A DNA stretch of 64,000 nucleotides from Zychaea mexicana (Eukaryota > Mucoromycota > Mucoromycetes > Mucorales > Lichtheimiaceae). Shown in pieces: positions 34,435 through 47,009 of this stretch (position 1 is its first letter; each line of letters opens with the position of its first letter). Position numbers and translations under genes: made by a program. The stretch is taken from the NCBI RefSeq assembly GCF_025766255.1, contig NW_026516694.1:1-64000 (forward strand), written 5' to 3'. The notes under the pieces are model-generated. The model was not told the origin of the DNA. It worked only from the letters and a program-made list of their open reading frames with translations, and searched no databases.

Positions 34435-35062
34435 TTAAACAAGACCATCATATAAACTGAGGGCTTGTACGATTGTAGGGTCCTTCTTTGATCCTTCATT
34501 GAACTCTGCCATTGTTAAAGCACCATCTTTATCCTATATACATTTTTAAGTATGTAAAAGTTATATTAGTCTGGTGCAATATTTATAAGCTGTAGGATGT
34601 GGGGATGCAGTTTCTCGAGGAGAAAGGATCAGAAAAAATAACAATGAACCCAAATACTTGCCAAATCCATCAAGTCAAAGATCTTTTGAACTCGTTTCTC
34701 GGGAGTATCCTCGTCCTCAGGCAATTTTACCATGCTACCAACCATCTTGTAAATGGCTTTCACAATACGAAGCATCTCGTCACGAGCTATACGGCCATCA
34801 TTGTCTATATCATACAGCTGTTGTTGTTGTTGTTTTCAGTGCAAGACAGATAAAAGTTATTAAAACCTTTACTCTGATTAGATGACATTCCTATCATTCT
34901 TATATACAATACCTGGAAAGCCCCTGGAAACATTTTGGGATTAATCTCGCTAACCACAAATGATTGAGAAAATTTGAATTAAAAAACTTACAGAGGAGCT
35001 TCTCACCTATTCGTCCACGACTAACGCACAAGGCGCAGATGACTCGGAGAATCCTCCTTTAT
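34435..35062 (-). CDS. Frequenin/NCS-1-like calcium sensor, 5'-truncated
   Basis: Neuronal calcium sensor proteins bind Ca2+ through EF-hands and regulate PI4-kinase at membranes in fungi. Visible exons: about 35060-34984 ([16 protein letters not shown]), 34923-34913 (11 nt, WAFQ), 34817-34662 (EF-hand 3 loop [12 protein letters not shown], then [17 protein letters not shown]) and 34533-34435 (completes EF-hand 4, [12 protein letters not shown], and ends [12 protein letters not shown], the standard family end). All three junctions are in phase. The intron before the last exon starts GCAAGT, a GC-AG intron. The myristoylated N-terminus, EF-hand 1 and most of EF-hand 2 are not found upstream, and the EF-2 exit lacks its acidic residue. 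I think the gene is a truncated copy, unless far upstream exons exist. Confidence 0.7.
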
Positions 35063-36452
35063 AGATGAGATTTGACAGCAGCTTGCTTGGGGATTCATGG
35101 AAACAGTAAACCTATTTAACATGCTCGCTACTGTACATACTATGAGCAAGATGTCATAAAAGTGGCACTATTAAGCGGTTCTAGATATCATTATTCATGT
35201 TAATGATATCCAGATGTTCTATGCTCTTACGCAAATGTGCGGATGCGGCCTTAAAACAGCAAACTCGCAAAAGACAGCCGGATGGTACTATTGTTCTATG
35301 AAATATATCCGGTGACCAAAAAGATTATATGTCTTTTGGATAAAAAGTGAGTGCAGAAACGATGCAACGGTGTACAGTATTACAGTATAGTTGACGTGGT
35401 AGCCGGATCAAGGTCTTGATTCCTTAGTTGCAAGCACCCGATGATGACAGCTATCATGGTGCGTGGTTCCGCTGTTAACTTGCTACTACACAATCGACTT
35501 TTTCAAATTGAGCTTACGCCAATGTGGTCTCAAATGGAAAAGCTCCTTTTTGTTGCAACCTAACACATCCCTAAAACGGATATCACGTTTGCCCCAAATA
35601 TCCAACCAGAATCTACAACAAACTGGTAGACACTTCCTGTTGTTTGCAATCTTCATAAACATAGTAAACTTAAGGAATATATACTGTAATATGTGTCTGA
35701 TTTATCACACAGCATATGTAGTGGCACAGGATATAATATACATCGGAACAACGATCAGTTGTATAAATAGAACTTACAGGCTGTAGATTTCTAAAATTTT
35801 CAATATCCTAAAAAGCTTATTGTGGGAGAAAAGGAGAGAGATTCACCTTATGATACATTACCTAATCAGCTATTTCAATCAAATGGAAAAGACGTCGCTA
35901 AGGACGTGAACTGACTGTAATGACACTTGGCTTTTCCTACGGGCATCTTACGACCTTCGCCCGTAAGAGAGACACCATCAACCTATTATCTCGACTCAAC
36001 TAATAAACCAAGTGCGCTCCATTAAGACAGTAGGCTGACTTAAATATGAAGGAACAATATAAGAGGCTACCGAATCGTTGTACAAGCAGTATTTATGGAT
36101 TCAGCGAAAGTGGACATATGCATTATCTATAGTAGTTGTTCATTTCGTCTACTATTGAAGAATGTATATGTTGCTAGTAATATAATAGCTTTGCGCGTAA
36201 CCAGTTTGTAATCCGTAATTTCTATGCGCTGGATTACGCTTAGACAAGATTTTATTGATATGCTTATTACCATCTTTGAGTTTCAAAGCTTGTCGTGAGG
36301 TTCCCGTCTTAGGCAAAAGCCATGACACTTTATTAAATATTCTAGGTGTGTCGGCGTTGACAATTCCAAATCGGGGTGGCTTGGATCCTATTCAGTTTTA
36401 AGAACTGTCGAAATTGGCCGTTCTAGGTTCTCCCTCTTTCTCATCCGCTAAT
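35063..36452. other. Intergenic, small hairpin at ~35940
   Basis: No gene is recognised. Arms ACGGGC and GCCCGT (about 35938-35963) can pair. RPS14 lies downstream, with a pyrimidine-rich leader (CTCCCTCTTTCTC) just before its ATG. Confidence 0.4.
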
Positions 36453-37300
36453 ATGGTATGTTATACTACATGCATCCATCATTGCATCCATCCGTCCCGT
36501 TCATCCATCCTCATCCATCGTTAAAGAAATGCATCCATTGACTTATTCATCCATTTCAATATAACAAATAGTCCAAGCGTGCCCAAAACAAGAAGCAGCC
36601 CACCGAAAACGTGACTCTTGGTCCCCAGGTCCGTGAAGGTGAACTCGTCTTTGGCGTTGCCCACATCTTCGCCTCCTTCAACGACACCTTCGTCCACATC
36701 ACTGATCTTTCCGGCCGTGAAACCATTGCCCGTGTCACTGGTATGTACAAATTGGTCATTCATTCTGCAGGCTTGAATTTCGTTGTTGGCAAGGACATGC
36801 CCCCTCTCTTTTTTTCGATCTCTCTTTAACAGAGAGAGAATTAAAAAGAGGGCAGAGCGGCGTGTGGGTCCAACAGCCCGCATCCCCCTCCTCATGTTCC
36901 TTTTTGTGTCGTTCTAATCCATTTCAAAATCTCAGGTGGTATGAAGGTCAAGGCTGATCGTGATGAATCGTCTCCCTACGCCGCCATGTTGGCTGCTCAG
37001 GATGTTGCTGCCAAGTGCAAGGAGGTAAGATTATAAAAGAGTTTGTGAAGGTTTTCTACAATTATCTAGCAACTTGTGCTAATTTTTTTTCACGAATTAT
37101 AATAGCTTGGTATCAACGCTGTTCACGTCAAGATCCGTGCTACCGGTGGTACTGGCACCAAGACCCCTGGTCCTGGTGGTCAGAGCGCTCTCCGTGCTTT
37201 GGCTCGTTCCGGCTTGAGAATCGGTCGTATTGAGGATGTTACCCCCATCCCCACCGACAGCACCCGCAGAAAGGGCGGTCGTCGCGGTCGTCGTCTCTAG
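36453..37300 (+). CDS. RPS14: 40S ribosomal protein S14 (uS11)
   Basis: uS11 sits on the small-subunit platform near the decoding-site rRNA. The model join(36453-36455, 36572-36740, 36936-37024, 37106-37300) keeps phase and gives 151 aa, the normal length. The first coding exon is the ATG alone. The product starts [20 protein letters not shown] and contains [20 protein letters not shown], then [20 protein letters not shown]. It ends [11 protein letters not shown], the conserved basic tail that contacts rRNA. Codon choice is strongly biased to C-ending and G-ending codons, as expected for a highly expressed gene. The polyadenylation-like AATAAA is at 37338. Confidence 0.97.
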
Positions 37301-39206
37301 ACGGTTGGTTGTCACTTTATCGTCTGCTTTTACTTTCAATAAAATGTACTCATTATTATGGTGGGATCATACAACTTGTCTGGAGCGATTTTCTATGCCA
37401 TGAGTATACGCCTGTGACCTAGATTAGAGAATGAGACAATGGGAAATTGAGAATTCAGTACAATTAGAGGTTTTGGTGCATTCAGGGTGAAACTCTACTA
37501 CTTGTAGGATGTCGGCGGGAAACGTAGCAGTTGTATAGTGAAAGAATTGTCACGAATAAGATGTTTAACAATAACTACTTGAAATTTAGCAGAAATGTAT
37601 AGCCATCATCGTAGACGCATTCTCTACAATCTCTTCTATCGGCTTCCTGTATGAAATGGATGATGTACTATTGGTAGCTTATCAAATGTCCATTACGAAC
37701 TTTATGTACGTATGCCAGTAAGCTATTCAGATAAGTCTTCGACCGTTTTTGATTTAATTGAAAGGTCCATATAAAGAAATCCTCAGCGGAGGCACGGACG
37801 TTGAAAGGGCAGAGCCAAGAGGTAGGTAGTACTACCTCAGTACCAATAAGTACTAGCGTAACAACTTAGAAATCCAATTGGTATTGCCGTATACGGTATT
37901 TGAGAGTCTTGACAGAGAGAACCTCTTTGAGACTCGCTTGACGATGGAATCATGAGAATACTGTAACACTGAGCGAAACGAGAAGCGGTCGCTCTGTGCA
38001 GTAGTACATCATGCCCTTTAGTTGATAGAATGAACGATCATCAAAGCGTACTTTTTGTATCTTTATGTTATGTGATCTTTTTTGTCTTGAATAAATCGAT
38101 CAAGTCCAGGATCGTCACCGCGATACGGGCATGCCAGATATCTTTAACAGCTTTTTTTTGATTGAGGAAGTAACGCGGTATGAACTCATGTGCCGTAAAC
38201 TTCATTCAGCAGATAGCTCGTACGTTAAACCACATTTCGTCAGTGTGGTATTCGATCTCACATCTTGAATGAAGAGAAACGTGTTTTGAGCTCTGTGTTA
38301 CTTCCGTCAAATTGTATACAACACCTATTCCTTGATATTGGCTTAGGGAGAATGGGAGAGAGGAGGAAAAATATATTGGCGAAGAGCTTGGCATTTATAT
38401 ATTGAGTGTGAGAAGATATCCAGTTTAATTATATCACGTACCACAACAGTCTTTGAAATGCCTCAACAGCTCAGACTAGTAGTATATTGAATACTTGGAT
38501 TCGCAGTGTGCTGCTCAACAAATCAAAATCGAAAAAATGATGTCCTATCCTTCATTTGCTTTCTACAGCTATCTATACACGACCGGGGTCTGTGACGTAG
38601 AATATAATGATAGATCCGGTCGGCAGCTTGAGTTATACATCTTGACGCTGGTGTCTAAATGAAACCGCAACCTGTAAGTTAGCTACGATACGTGGGAGAG
38701 CAGTATGTATCAACCAAACTCAGACCCGCCATCACATGCATACTCCTATATCTACAATCATCCTACCATTTCAGGGAATAGAGTAGGGTACTTGAAAACA
38801 ATCAAAATTGTTGTCACCATAGCATGAAGGGGAATGGAGGAGGTAGGAAGTAATTATTTGATGATGGTCTGAGCGAGCTGAAAAGACCCTTTCTATGTGG
38901 CAGCTTTAGACCTCCAATGTATGCCGTAGATTTGGCTATTTGACACAGACGATCGAGTACAATTCTTTGTGCTCAATGTATAGCTGGTTATTTCCAAGCC
39001 ATTAATACAACTTGAATACTGTCCCCTGGCAACTAAGCAGCGATAAAAAAAATAAAGTTTTAAAACAGAGAAAAAGAGTGTGCAGTTGCTGCATTTGTGA
39101 TGATGGAAATCGAAAGAATGAGAGGTGCGGACTTTCGGATGTGATTTACAAAAGAAGAGCAAGTTCTTCCATTGCTCTTGGTTTCACGCAGCTATCAATC
39201 ATTAAC
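37301..39206. other. Intergenic, nothing coding recognised
   Basis: After the RPS14 3' end there are only short ORFs. A small hairpin (GAGGTAG 37819-37825 with CTACCTC 37832-37838) is present. Confidence 0.5.
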
Positions 39207-41697
39207 ATGATTTCCAAAGGGAAAAATGTACCCTGCGAAGGTAATATATGAAAACCTAATTGTCCCTCGAAACCTGGACTCAAATGGAAAGCACACTAAC
39301 AACATATATGTATCAGGCTGTCGAGAACGCAAAAAGAAATGCAGTTCCGGCCAACCTTGTGAGAGGTATTGAATGAGTGGAGCATCTTTGGAATGTTTGA
39401 AAGAAGGCGGGGGAAAAGGCTAATTAGCATATTTTAGATGCAATCGTCTAGGCATTGAGTGTCATTACTTAAAACCAGCTGCACCTCCGGATATCAATTA
39501 CGTCGACTTGGTCAACAGCCAGGAATTGGAAGCACACGTTGACGAGCTCGAGAATCTATTGTTTGACATGGAACAAGAAATGCAACGACTTCAACAAACG
39601 CCACCGCTACGTGATCGTATGCCTGTAGTTTGTCGGCCAACAATGACAATGAGACAGTATTCTGATGAGCTGCCTTCGATGGGCAGTAATTGCTCAAGTG
39701 GCAGTAGTAGCGGATCCAGCGTATCTTCGCCCGGCTCTGTATCATCAACAACGCCATCACTGAAGCCTGCAAAGCTGTCGATAGTGAAAAGGAGAAAGCA
39801 ACAGCATCTTTTTGATCAGCAGCAGCAGCAACAGCAACAACAACAGCAGCATCTACCAACAGCTACAAGCGATTGGCAGCTCAAGATTGGAAAGCACGGC
39901 TTATGCATCGAAACTAACATTCTGTCGTATGACGACTTGCTGCATCAAATCCAAGCTTTTGGAATTTCCAAGATGGCAGACGAAGAATTTTTCTTGCCCA
40001 TGCTCAAACAGCCTTCTTCCAGTACTTTGAATAACTCAATGCTTCCTCGTTATGTTCTCAACACACCCATGCGTCGAGCGCATTTTCGTGCCATCAAACA
40101 TTGCATCGCACTCAACGAACAAGAACAAAAACAGCCAAAAGCAGCAGGACTACCGATTCGAAACAAAGATGGCGACGACAACAGTGGTCATGGCGGCGTG
40201 CTGCATTTCAAACAACGGAAATTCACACAGCAAACTATATTGCATCTGCTCGACGCTTTTTTCCGCTGTCAGTTCTATCAAAACATCTGCCTTCACCGCT
40301 CCACATTTTACTCACTCTTTGTCGACCGGGACGACCCAGAATCCTCACCGGTTGTATGCGCCATGGCAGGAGCTATTCTAACGATGCGCTGCCACCATGT
40401 CCTGGAGATTATCCCTTATTCACAACAAATACATATCCACACACACTGCATTGCACGCGCCAAGTATTTACTTTCGAATATATTCGACGAGCTGTCACTT
40501 GAACCTTATTTGACATACCTGTTTATGGCGCTATACTATATCAATTTGCAACGCCCGAACGATGCTGTGCGTTACTTTGAACAGAGCGTTCGAATACGCC
40601 ATTTGCTCGCGGCCGAATACATGCCCAAAAAAGATGCCACTGGTCATACAAACGAACAGGAACTCTTCAAACGCTCGCACAAGGTTCTTTTCCAGATTGC
40701 GCAACGGATCGATTTCTTCAACAACCGACGTGGTATCATTGTACGCTCCATGGAAAAGACACGGCAGCAGTCGAGGTCGATGGTTAGCGAACTGACGCGG
40801 TATGTCAAGCGAATGGATTGCTCGCCCGTTCCATTGCCAGACGAATCAGCCAAAATCGCGCGCGCTATTAAGAAGGATACGTATGGTGTCCGACTGCATA
40901 GCGTACTACTACCGTACCTCAATTTGACCCGCTTCTCAAGCGATCCGATCCCTTTGCCGATGCTGATAAAGACCGAGGCTGCACTCAATGAGTATTATTT
41001 CAAGGATCTACCCCCGGAATTCCGACTGTCGCTCAGTATCTTTGAAAACAATCTATCAGACGCAGAGTTTCAACGGCGGCTCAGTAATGACGACAACTGC
41101 GATTCGACCTCCATTGCGCTCGCCATACGATATTACCAAGCTGTCATCAGTATCCATGAACCATTTATTCCAATATTACCGCGTGAATACAGCCTAAACA
41201 ACAACAAAACTATCAAAGATGCAACATTAGGGCCGATATCAGTCTTGTCGACGGACGAAGACTCGCCTTCTTGTGGAACGTATGAAGAGGAGGAGCGCGC
41301 TATACATAGCATGCGAGCTTTAGAAATGTGCTACCGGTCGGCTATTATCCTAGTACGGCTGTTTGAATACCTGATCGTGACGTTGGACACATGTACAGAC
41401 ATGCTGATGCCGTGCTTATTAAGTGCGTGGGATGTACATGTGCGGAATGCGTGCTTAGGCTTAATTGATCCTGAAGAAGCGCAGAAGCATGTGCCGATTC
41501 GCGTGGTAAAAGCATCTCGAGAATATGTTTTACGTTGCGTTGATATTGTTCGAAAAGGATACCATTACAATGCCGCCGACAGGGCCATGTGGGAGCACCA
41601 TCAAAGCATCGAAAGCGAACTGCTAAAGGCGATGTTTGCTACTCGGCCTTACACTGCACAATATTGGGATCCATGGGCACCCACAAATGCCTGGTAA
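39207..41697 (+). CDS. Zn(II)2Cys6 transcription factor, 780 aa
   Basis: The model join(39207-39240, 39317-39365, 39438-41697) keeps phase. Two small introns interrupt the zinc cluster, which assembles as CEGCRERKKKC, then CERCNRLGIEC: six cysteines in the normal spacing. A short coiled dimerisation region follows (LEAHVDELENLLFDMEQEMQ). A Ser/Gly/Gln stretch with eleven Gln lies near residue 135. The fungal-specific middle homology region comes next (from about residue 260), with FTQQTILHLLDAFFRCQFYQ and YLFMALYYINLQRPNDAVRY. The protein acts in the nucleus; target genes cannot be read from the sequence. The first cysteine exon is only 34 nt. Confidence 0.9.
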
Positions 41698-42195
41698 ACT
41701 GACATGCTTTTGCTGCGCACACTAGACCTCATATACACTCAATTTACATACACCGCATCCCGCATCATCATCCTCTTTATCGTTACCTGTAACCTATGTA
41801 CATTTTTTTTGTCTACTTTCATTCTTTTGTCCCAATTTATATACACTTGTTCTTAATTTGTTACATTACCATTACCCCAATCGACCCTCACTTGTTCTTT
41901 TTGTAATATATAATGCATTAATAGTAATAAAAGATACAGCGTCATTCTTCGTGATTATGATGCTTGATATTTTGATATAGCATAAAAGTGAATATAAAGT
42001 ATATATGTGATAGAATATGGATAGATAGATAGAATAGGAAGCGATCTGCTGTTGGTGGATGGCGGTGGATAGGTTGGATTCGAGTGGGGGAAAAAGAAAG
42101 GTACAAAAGGTGATAATACTGCGAGGATATTAATAACTAAGTACTAGTACTATGTACTAACGGTGTTGGTGATGATGGTAGTGGTATTATAATAA
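41698..42195. other. Convergent 3' regions
   Basis: AT-rich 3' flanks of the Zn2Cys6 gene (plus) and the KIN1-type kinase (minus). It includes a short GATA-type repeat near 42018-42030. No gene. Confidence 0.6.
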
Positions 42196-45100
42196 TTATG
42201 CTTGTGTCCGTCCTGCTACCTTGCCAAGTTCACAAAGGATAGTGTGGTACAAATTACGATAAATCTTGGATGCACTGCTATTGGTAGTTTCATCCTCTGC
42301 TTCCTTGACCTTGACACCCAATCGGCCACCGGCCCAGCGTGCCTGATAGATCATGACCGTGAACCGTAGAGGCTCTCCTTCCAAATCCGAATCTGCATCA
42401 ATGTTGCTGGATTGTCCGGAATCGGCATCGTTGGGCTTATGCAGAAACTTGAGCCAATCTGGATAATCGCATTCACAGTCTAAAACGAAGGGTTCCAAAA
42501 CTGATTGTTGAGTTCTGATGTTCATCAACCACAAGAGACCGTTCAAGTCATCCATCAGCTTTTGAGGCGTGCTGCGAAACAGATGGCGTCGGTTAAAGTT
42601 GAAAAGACTCTTAGGATGCGCTCCTAGCTTGGGCATGGGCCCCATATCTGCGTCTGTACCATATACAAGCTGTGAGTTGTTTCAAATAGTAATCCATCCG
42701 AGAAGTATGTTTGTTTTTACCTCGCGCATCACCCGATTCGGACACTCGACCATTGCTGGCTGCAGCAGAAGACGATTTGCTTTGGGTTGGGGCTGGAGGC
42801 ATGGGCTCGACAGCACTGGCTGCTTCCATGGAACCGCGGGTATATTTCGATTGACGACTGATAGAAAGTCGTCGCCATGATGGTCTCTGCTTATCGGGCC
42901 CATCCTTGTCAACCTTGAGCAGTTGCTGGAACGTCTTTTTGAGAGGCGTCGAAAGGGAGGATGTTGGCTTGGGTTCAGACGCAGCTGCATGATCATTATC
43001 GCTGCTGCTGCCGTTGTTCTTGGCAGCATTATTATTTTCATTGTTTGCCTGACTACTGGGTAGAGGTGGCAGTGCCTTGTCCGACGAATTATCCAATGAC
43101 TGTCGCTGGATATTTGTATTGGGCAACATGGCACCAATCTTGCGAGCAGCGCTCTTGCTTCGTGCCAAAAGGGCTGAGGATGCGCCACGGGCACTGTTGG
43201 AACGCGTGGGGAAATGAACACTGCCCGACCGGGTGACACCTTTCGAGCTTGTGTTGTTGTTGCTGTTGTTGTTGCTGTTGTTACTGTTGCTATTGATACT
43301 GTTGCCGTTGTTACCATTAAGTCTCGGGGTGCTCGGGGTTCGATCTGTCTTGCGTCGCGTTAATCCGCCCGTGTCGATACGCGAGCTGGTGCTAGCAGCA
43401 ATCGTACTGTTGCTACGTCTCAAAATGGGTGTGGACTGAGCAGAAGCCATTTGAGCTCGCTTGAGCTGACGTTGCCGGTTGTCGTACTCCTTCTTTTCTT
43501 TGGCAAGGTAGTAGATGGATACCAACGGCTCGTACATGGCAGGTAAGGACTGTGGATCATCTTGGATCTGGGATGTACGCTTGCTTCTTAGGCTCCGGCG
43601 CCAACGTGGCTTGTTGGAAGAGCCTTGGTGCAGCAGATTCTGCTGGTAGTTTTGGTCGACCTGCGAGGCAGCATTGCGGTATTCGGAATTGGCAATCAAG
43701 GACTCCAATTTGGCATAAATATCTTTGGGCTCGCCAAAGCCAAAGCCGCCCATGCCGGCGACAATGTCCATGTCGATTGCGTCCAATGCTTGTCTGTGGG
43801 GAATATGGTTCTGGATGGGTTCATCGTAGCTCTTGTTCATCCACGGATGCGCGCGTACTTGGGAAAGGGTTGCCCTTCGCTTCGGGTCGACAACCAGAAT
43901 TTTGGTCAACAGATCAACGCAATCTACGATGGGTAAAATATTCATTGTTTATATCATCCAGGGACGAGGCAAATTTTCAGGGCTGGATCCTGTTCAAGAG
44001 TACCTTTGCTTAGATGTTCGGGAAAGCCGTCGACTTGGCCAGCCTTGATCTTGGCGTGGAGCGCAGGTAAACTCGTGTCATCAAAGGGAACCCGGCCGCA
44101 GACGAGGACATAGAGGACGACGCCAAAACTCCAGACATCGACTTCGGGGCCGGTGTAGTGTCGTGCCTGCAGCAACTCCGGTGCAGCAAAGTAAAGCGAG
44201 CCGCAGAATGTGCTCAGCAGACGCGAGGGCGAGTAGATATTGGACAAGCCGAAATCAATGATCTTGATGTCTTCGTCGCGGGTGATCAGGATATTTTCTA
44301 TTTTGAGATCTAGAGTGGGTTGTTCCAAAAAGGGCAAGGAGCGGGGCATGGTTAAACCATCATCAAGGCTAACGAGCTCGTGTTTGTTTCTTGCTGCTAC
44401 TATTATTACTACTACTATTAACCATTAGACACAAACTGACCTCGATGGACAATTGAGTTTCGGTGACAGTAGTCTATGTAATAAATGAGTAGCCCTCCTC
44501 GTTAGCATCTTCTGCGCTTGTTGTTGTTGTTGTTGTTGTCAAACGACGATCATCGACGTGAACAGAAAAATAAATGACAATGAACCTAAAGCGCTGACAA
44601 TCTGTCGGGCGAATTTTCGGGCTTGCTTCTCGCGCAGCTTGCCGTGGCTGATGATGTAGTCGAGCAGCTGACCGCCGTCCACATACTCAAGAAACATGTA
44701 GTAATAGTCGCCTTCGTTGATCCATTCCTTGAGCTGACAGATATTCGGGTGTCTCAGCAGCTGCATCATCGCCATCTCCCGTACAGTCCGCTGCTCCCGC
44801 TCTTTGGGCGTATCCTTTGGATCCTTAGCCTTGTTACTGTTGGCATCGGCCATGGCCGCCAAATTCACTTTGGGCATGATCTTGACCGCATACTGCAATA
44901 GAGAAAACACAAAGTATCGTTACCGTATTGCCCTCTATCTTTAGTGTCGCACGATTCAGCTATTGTTGTTGTTCACAAGAGCAAATCCAGAACCCGGTTG
45001 GGTGGTGGAGGAGGAAAGGGGCGAGACGGAGGGAGAAGGGTGTGCTTTCGTACCTGTTGTCGGTCTGTATCCGTCAAGCACTCTGCGAGCTTGACCTTAC

Positions 45101-45437
45101 CCATACTGCCTGCACCAATCGTTTTCCGGTTGATTATATAGTTATGAATGCGAATGGGTTTACGTCGTTCCGATTGTCGTCGGCTGACCAGGCTTTCCTG
45201 GCTTCGTCGCTTTTTATTGTCCAGAGAACTCGTTTGGCTTTGGTTGCTGCCGTGTCGTTGTAGTGAGGGGTCTCGTGAAAGGGACAGTCGTTTTGAATCA
45301 TGGTTGGAGGATGACCGAACGGATGGGGAGCGGCGTGTCAGAACTTCAGGTTCTCGTTGCTGTTGTGAGTGCTGCTGCTGCTGCTGATATTCACTGGCGA
45401 CAATGGCCGGTGGTGGCGCTACAGTGGCGGCTGTCAT
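42196..45437 (-). CDS. KIN1/MARK-type Ser/Thr kinase with KA1 domain
   Basis: Kin1-type kinases act at the cell cortex in polarity and exocytosis. Exons 45437-45054, 44892-44586, 44473-44441, 44309-44004, 43923-42721 and 42647-42196 keep phase and give 894 aa. The Gly loop [12 protein letters not shown] is at residues 108-119, the ATP lysine in YAVKIMPK (Lys132), the catalytic loop HRDLKIEN, then IIDFGLSN and a T-loop ending [13 protein letters not shown] long Ser/Asn-rich linker follows ([11 protein letters not shown]). The tail is a KA1 membrane-binding domain ([21 protein letters not shown]) ending in GRTQA. The catalytic-loop exon is only 33 nt. Assignment to KIN1 rather than another MARK relative rests on domain order and the [23 protein letters not shown] region before KA1. 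Confidence 0.92.
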
Positions 45438-46075
45438 GATAATATATAATGGTTGTAGAAGAAAAGAGTAATAGTAGGGTAGTGGTAACGTAAAGAGAAT
45501 GAAAAAAAAAAGGTGCGTCTCTTTTTTAAGATTGGATTGCGAAATGCCAAGTTGTAGGTTTTGGTGGGTATACACGAGGGGGATTCGGCTTATTTGGGGG
45601 AGGGGAGGGGGGGGCGCGGGCAAAGGGGTTGCAAAAGGATATAAGAAGGAAAGAAAAGGGAAACAAGGTAGGGTATGCAGAGCTTGTTTGATCGTGAGTG
45701 CGTATTCGCTTATGAGAGGAAAGGGTCAAGTGAGTGCGGTGGTAGCAGTCAGCACTTTGCAGTAGGATAGTCGTACTGTGGCAGTAGTGGTAGTGGTAGT
45801 GGTAGTGGTAGCAAGTATCAGTAAAGGAGAGAGAGAAGAGAGAGAGAGAGAAAGTAATAATTAAATAACTCACTGCGGACCAGTTCATTTGCTGCTCTCT
45901 TTGTGTGGCCCTCACACATGTGCGACTCTCTGTGTCACCGCCAACCACCACTCGTCATGATGAATAAGGCATGGGCCATGTCACTCTTTATATACTGTGT
46001 CGAAGTACTCTTTTATAACGTGTATGGAAACATGATCTTATATACTGCTTGTGAAACGTGTATGATTTTTATCTT
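45438..46075. other. 5' region of the KIN1-type gene
   Basis: Purine/pyrimidine-rich leader (GAGAGAGAGAAAG-type run near 45825-45855, GTAGTGGTAGTGG repeats near 45785). No gene is seen. The 3' end of the acetyltransferase lies at 46076. Confidence 0.5.
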
Positions 46076-47009
46076 TTATTTCATTAAGCGTTCTACAGCC
46101 TCCTGCTCGGTGCTTACGACGTTGCTATGCTGGTGACGTGCAAGATAGCGGCGAACAAAAGGACACGTTGCAATGACGAGAGCATTGCGCTCTGCGGCCC
46201 ACTCAAAGGCGCTTTTGACAAGCAGGTCCCCGACGCCCATGTCCCGGTATCCGAGTGGTATTTCCTATATAGAAATACAGTAATTAGCCAAGTTAGCTGG
46301 TGATAACATATGCACGATGTGCGCCCCCCGAAGCAATTAATCTACATGGGACACAAGCACTGGCCGTAACTGTGATGCTTACTGTGTGGTAAAACTCGAT
46401 CAGGGTTTGCACTCTGGTTGGCAGGTAACACAATGCAGCTGGACAAGAAACATCACCGGGAATTTAGCTATTTCAAGCGCCTTATCTTTACCGTCTCCTT
46501 CCACTCTGTCTCTCTTTCTCTCTCTTTTTCCCTCCCGTTCTCTTGTATAAAGCATCATGTCTCTTACCAATGCTTCCTCGCTCATCTAGTTTCATATTGA
46601 ACATACAGGCCTGCCCGTCATGAACAATGTCAGATGCCTCGGCCGACGGTGAGTCCACAATTCGTGCCTTCGTCGGAGGCGTGTAGCTTTCCGTTTGCGT
46701 ACCCGTGTGGATCGGGCGCTTCCGACTGCTGCTGTTGCTGTTGGTGCTGCTGGCACTGCTGATGCTTGTATCACTACTGTTACCGCTATTACTGTTCCTT
46801 TTGTTTGTCATCGGCGGTGGAGACGGTTGTTGTTGTTGTTGCTGCTGATGTGTTGTTGTTGCTGCTATCGGCATTGCTGCTATGATAGTGTTCCCAAGCT
46901 TTGGACTGATCATGTGTTGTGCAAAGTGAGGAGGCGGAGACGCTGGAAAAGATGCAGCCGTGGTTGTAGTTGTTGTTGCTGTTGTTGGTCGTGACGATCC
47001 CATCATCAT
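46076..47009 (-). CDS. GNAT N-acetyltransferase of the small YjdJ/Acetyltransf_CG type
   Basis: The model 47009-46568, 46438-46383, 46264-46076 (complement) keeps phase and gives 228 aa. The C-terminal ~90 residues match the minimal GNAT fold: ACMFNMKLDERGSIAALCYL, FYHTEIPLGYRDMGVGDLL (acetyl-CoA loop) and VIATCPFVRRYLARHQ. The Cys and Gly of the CG motif class are in the last two blocks. The N-terminal half is low complexity, rich in Thr, Gln and Ser/Asn, and not part of the enzyme. The substrate is unknown. I start at the first Met of MMMGSSRP because the frame further upstream runs through a CA repeat that encodes CVCVCV and is more likely leader. Confidence 0.8.

Noticed and set aside
37819..37838. 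Small hairpin as a possible non-coding RNA or terminator
   Set aside because: A seven-base stem alone is expected by chance at this density, and no box elements or transcript signals accompany it.
38850..38890. GATGATGG...CTGA pattern as a C/D-box snoRNA
   Set aside because: The spacing between the boxes is too short, there is no terminal stem and no rRNA-complementary stretch I could identify.
42682..43317. Minus-strand ORF of 211 codons
   Set aside because: It is another frame of the KIN1-type kinase linker, where CAA/AAC repeats keep all frames open.
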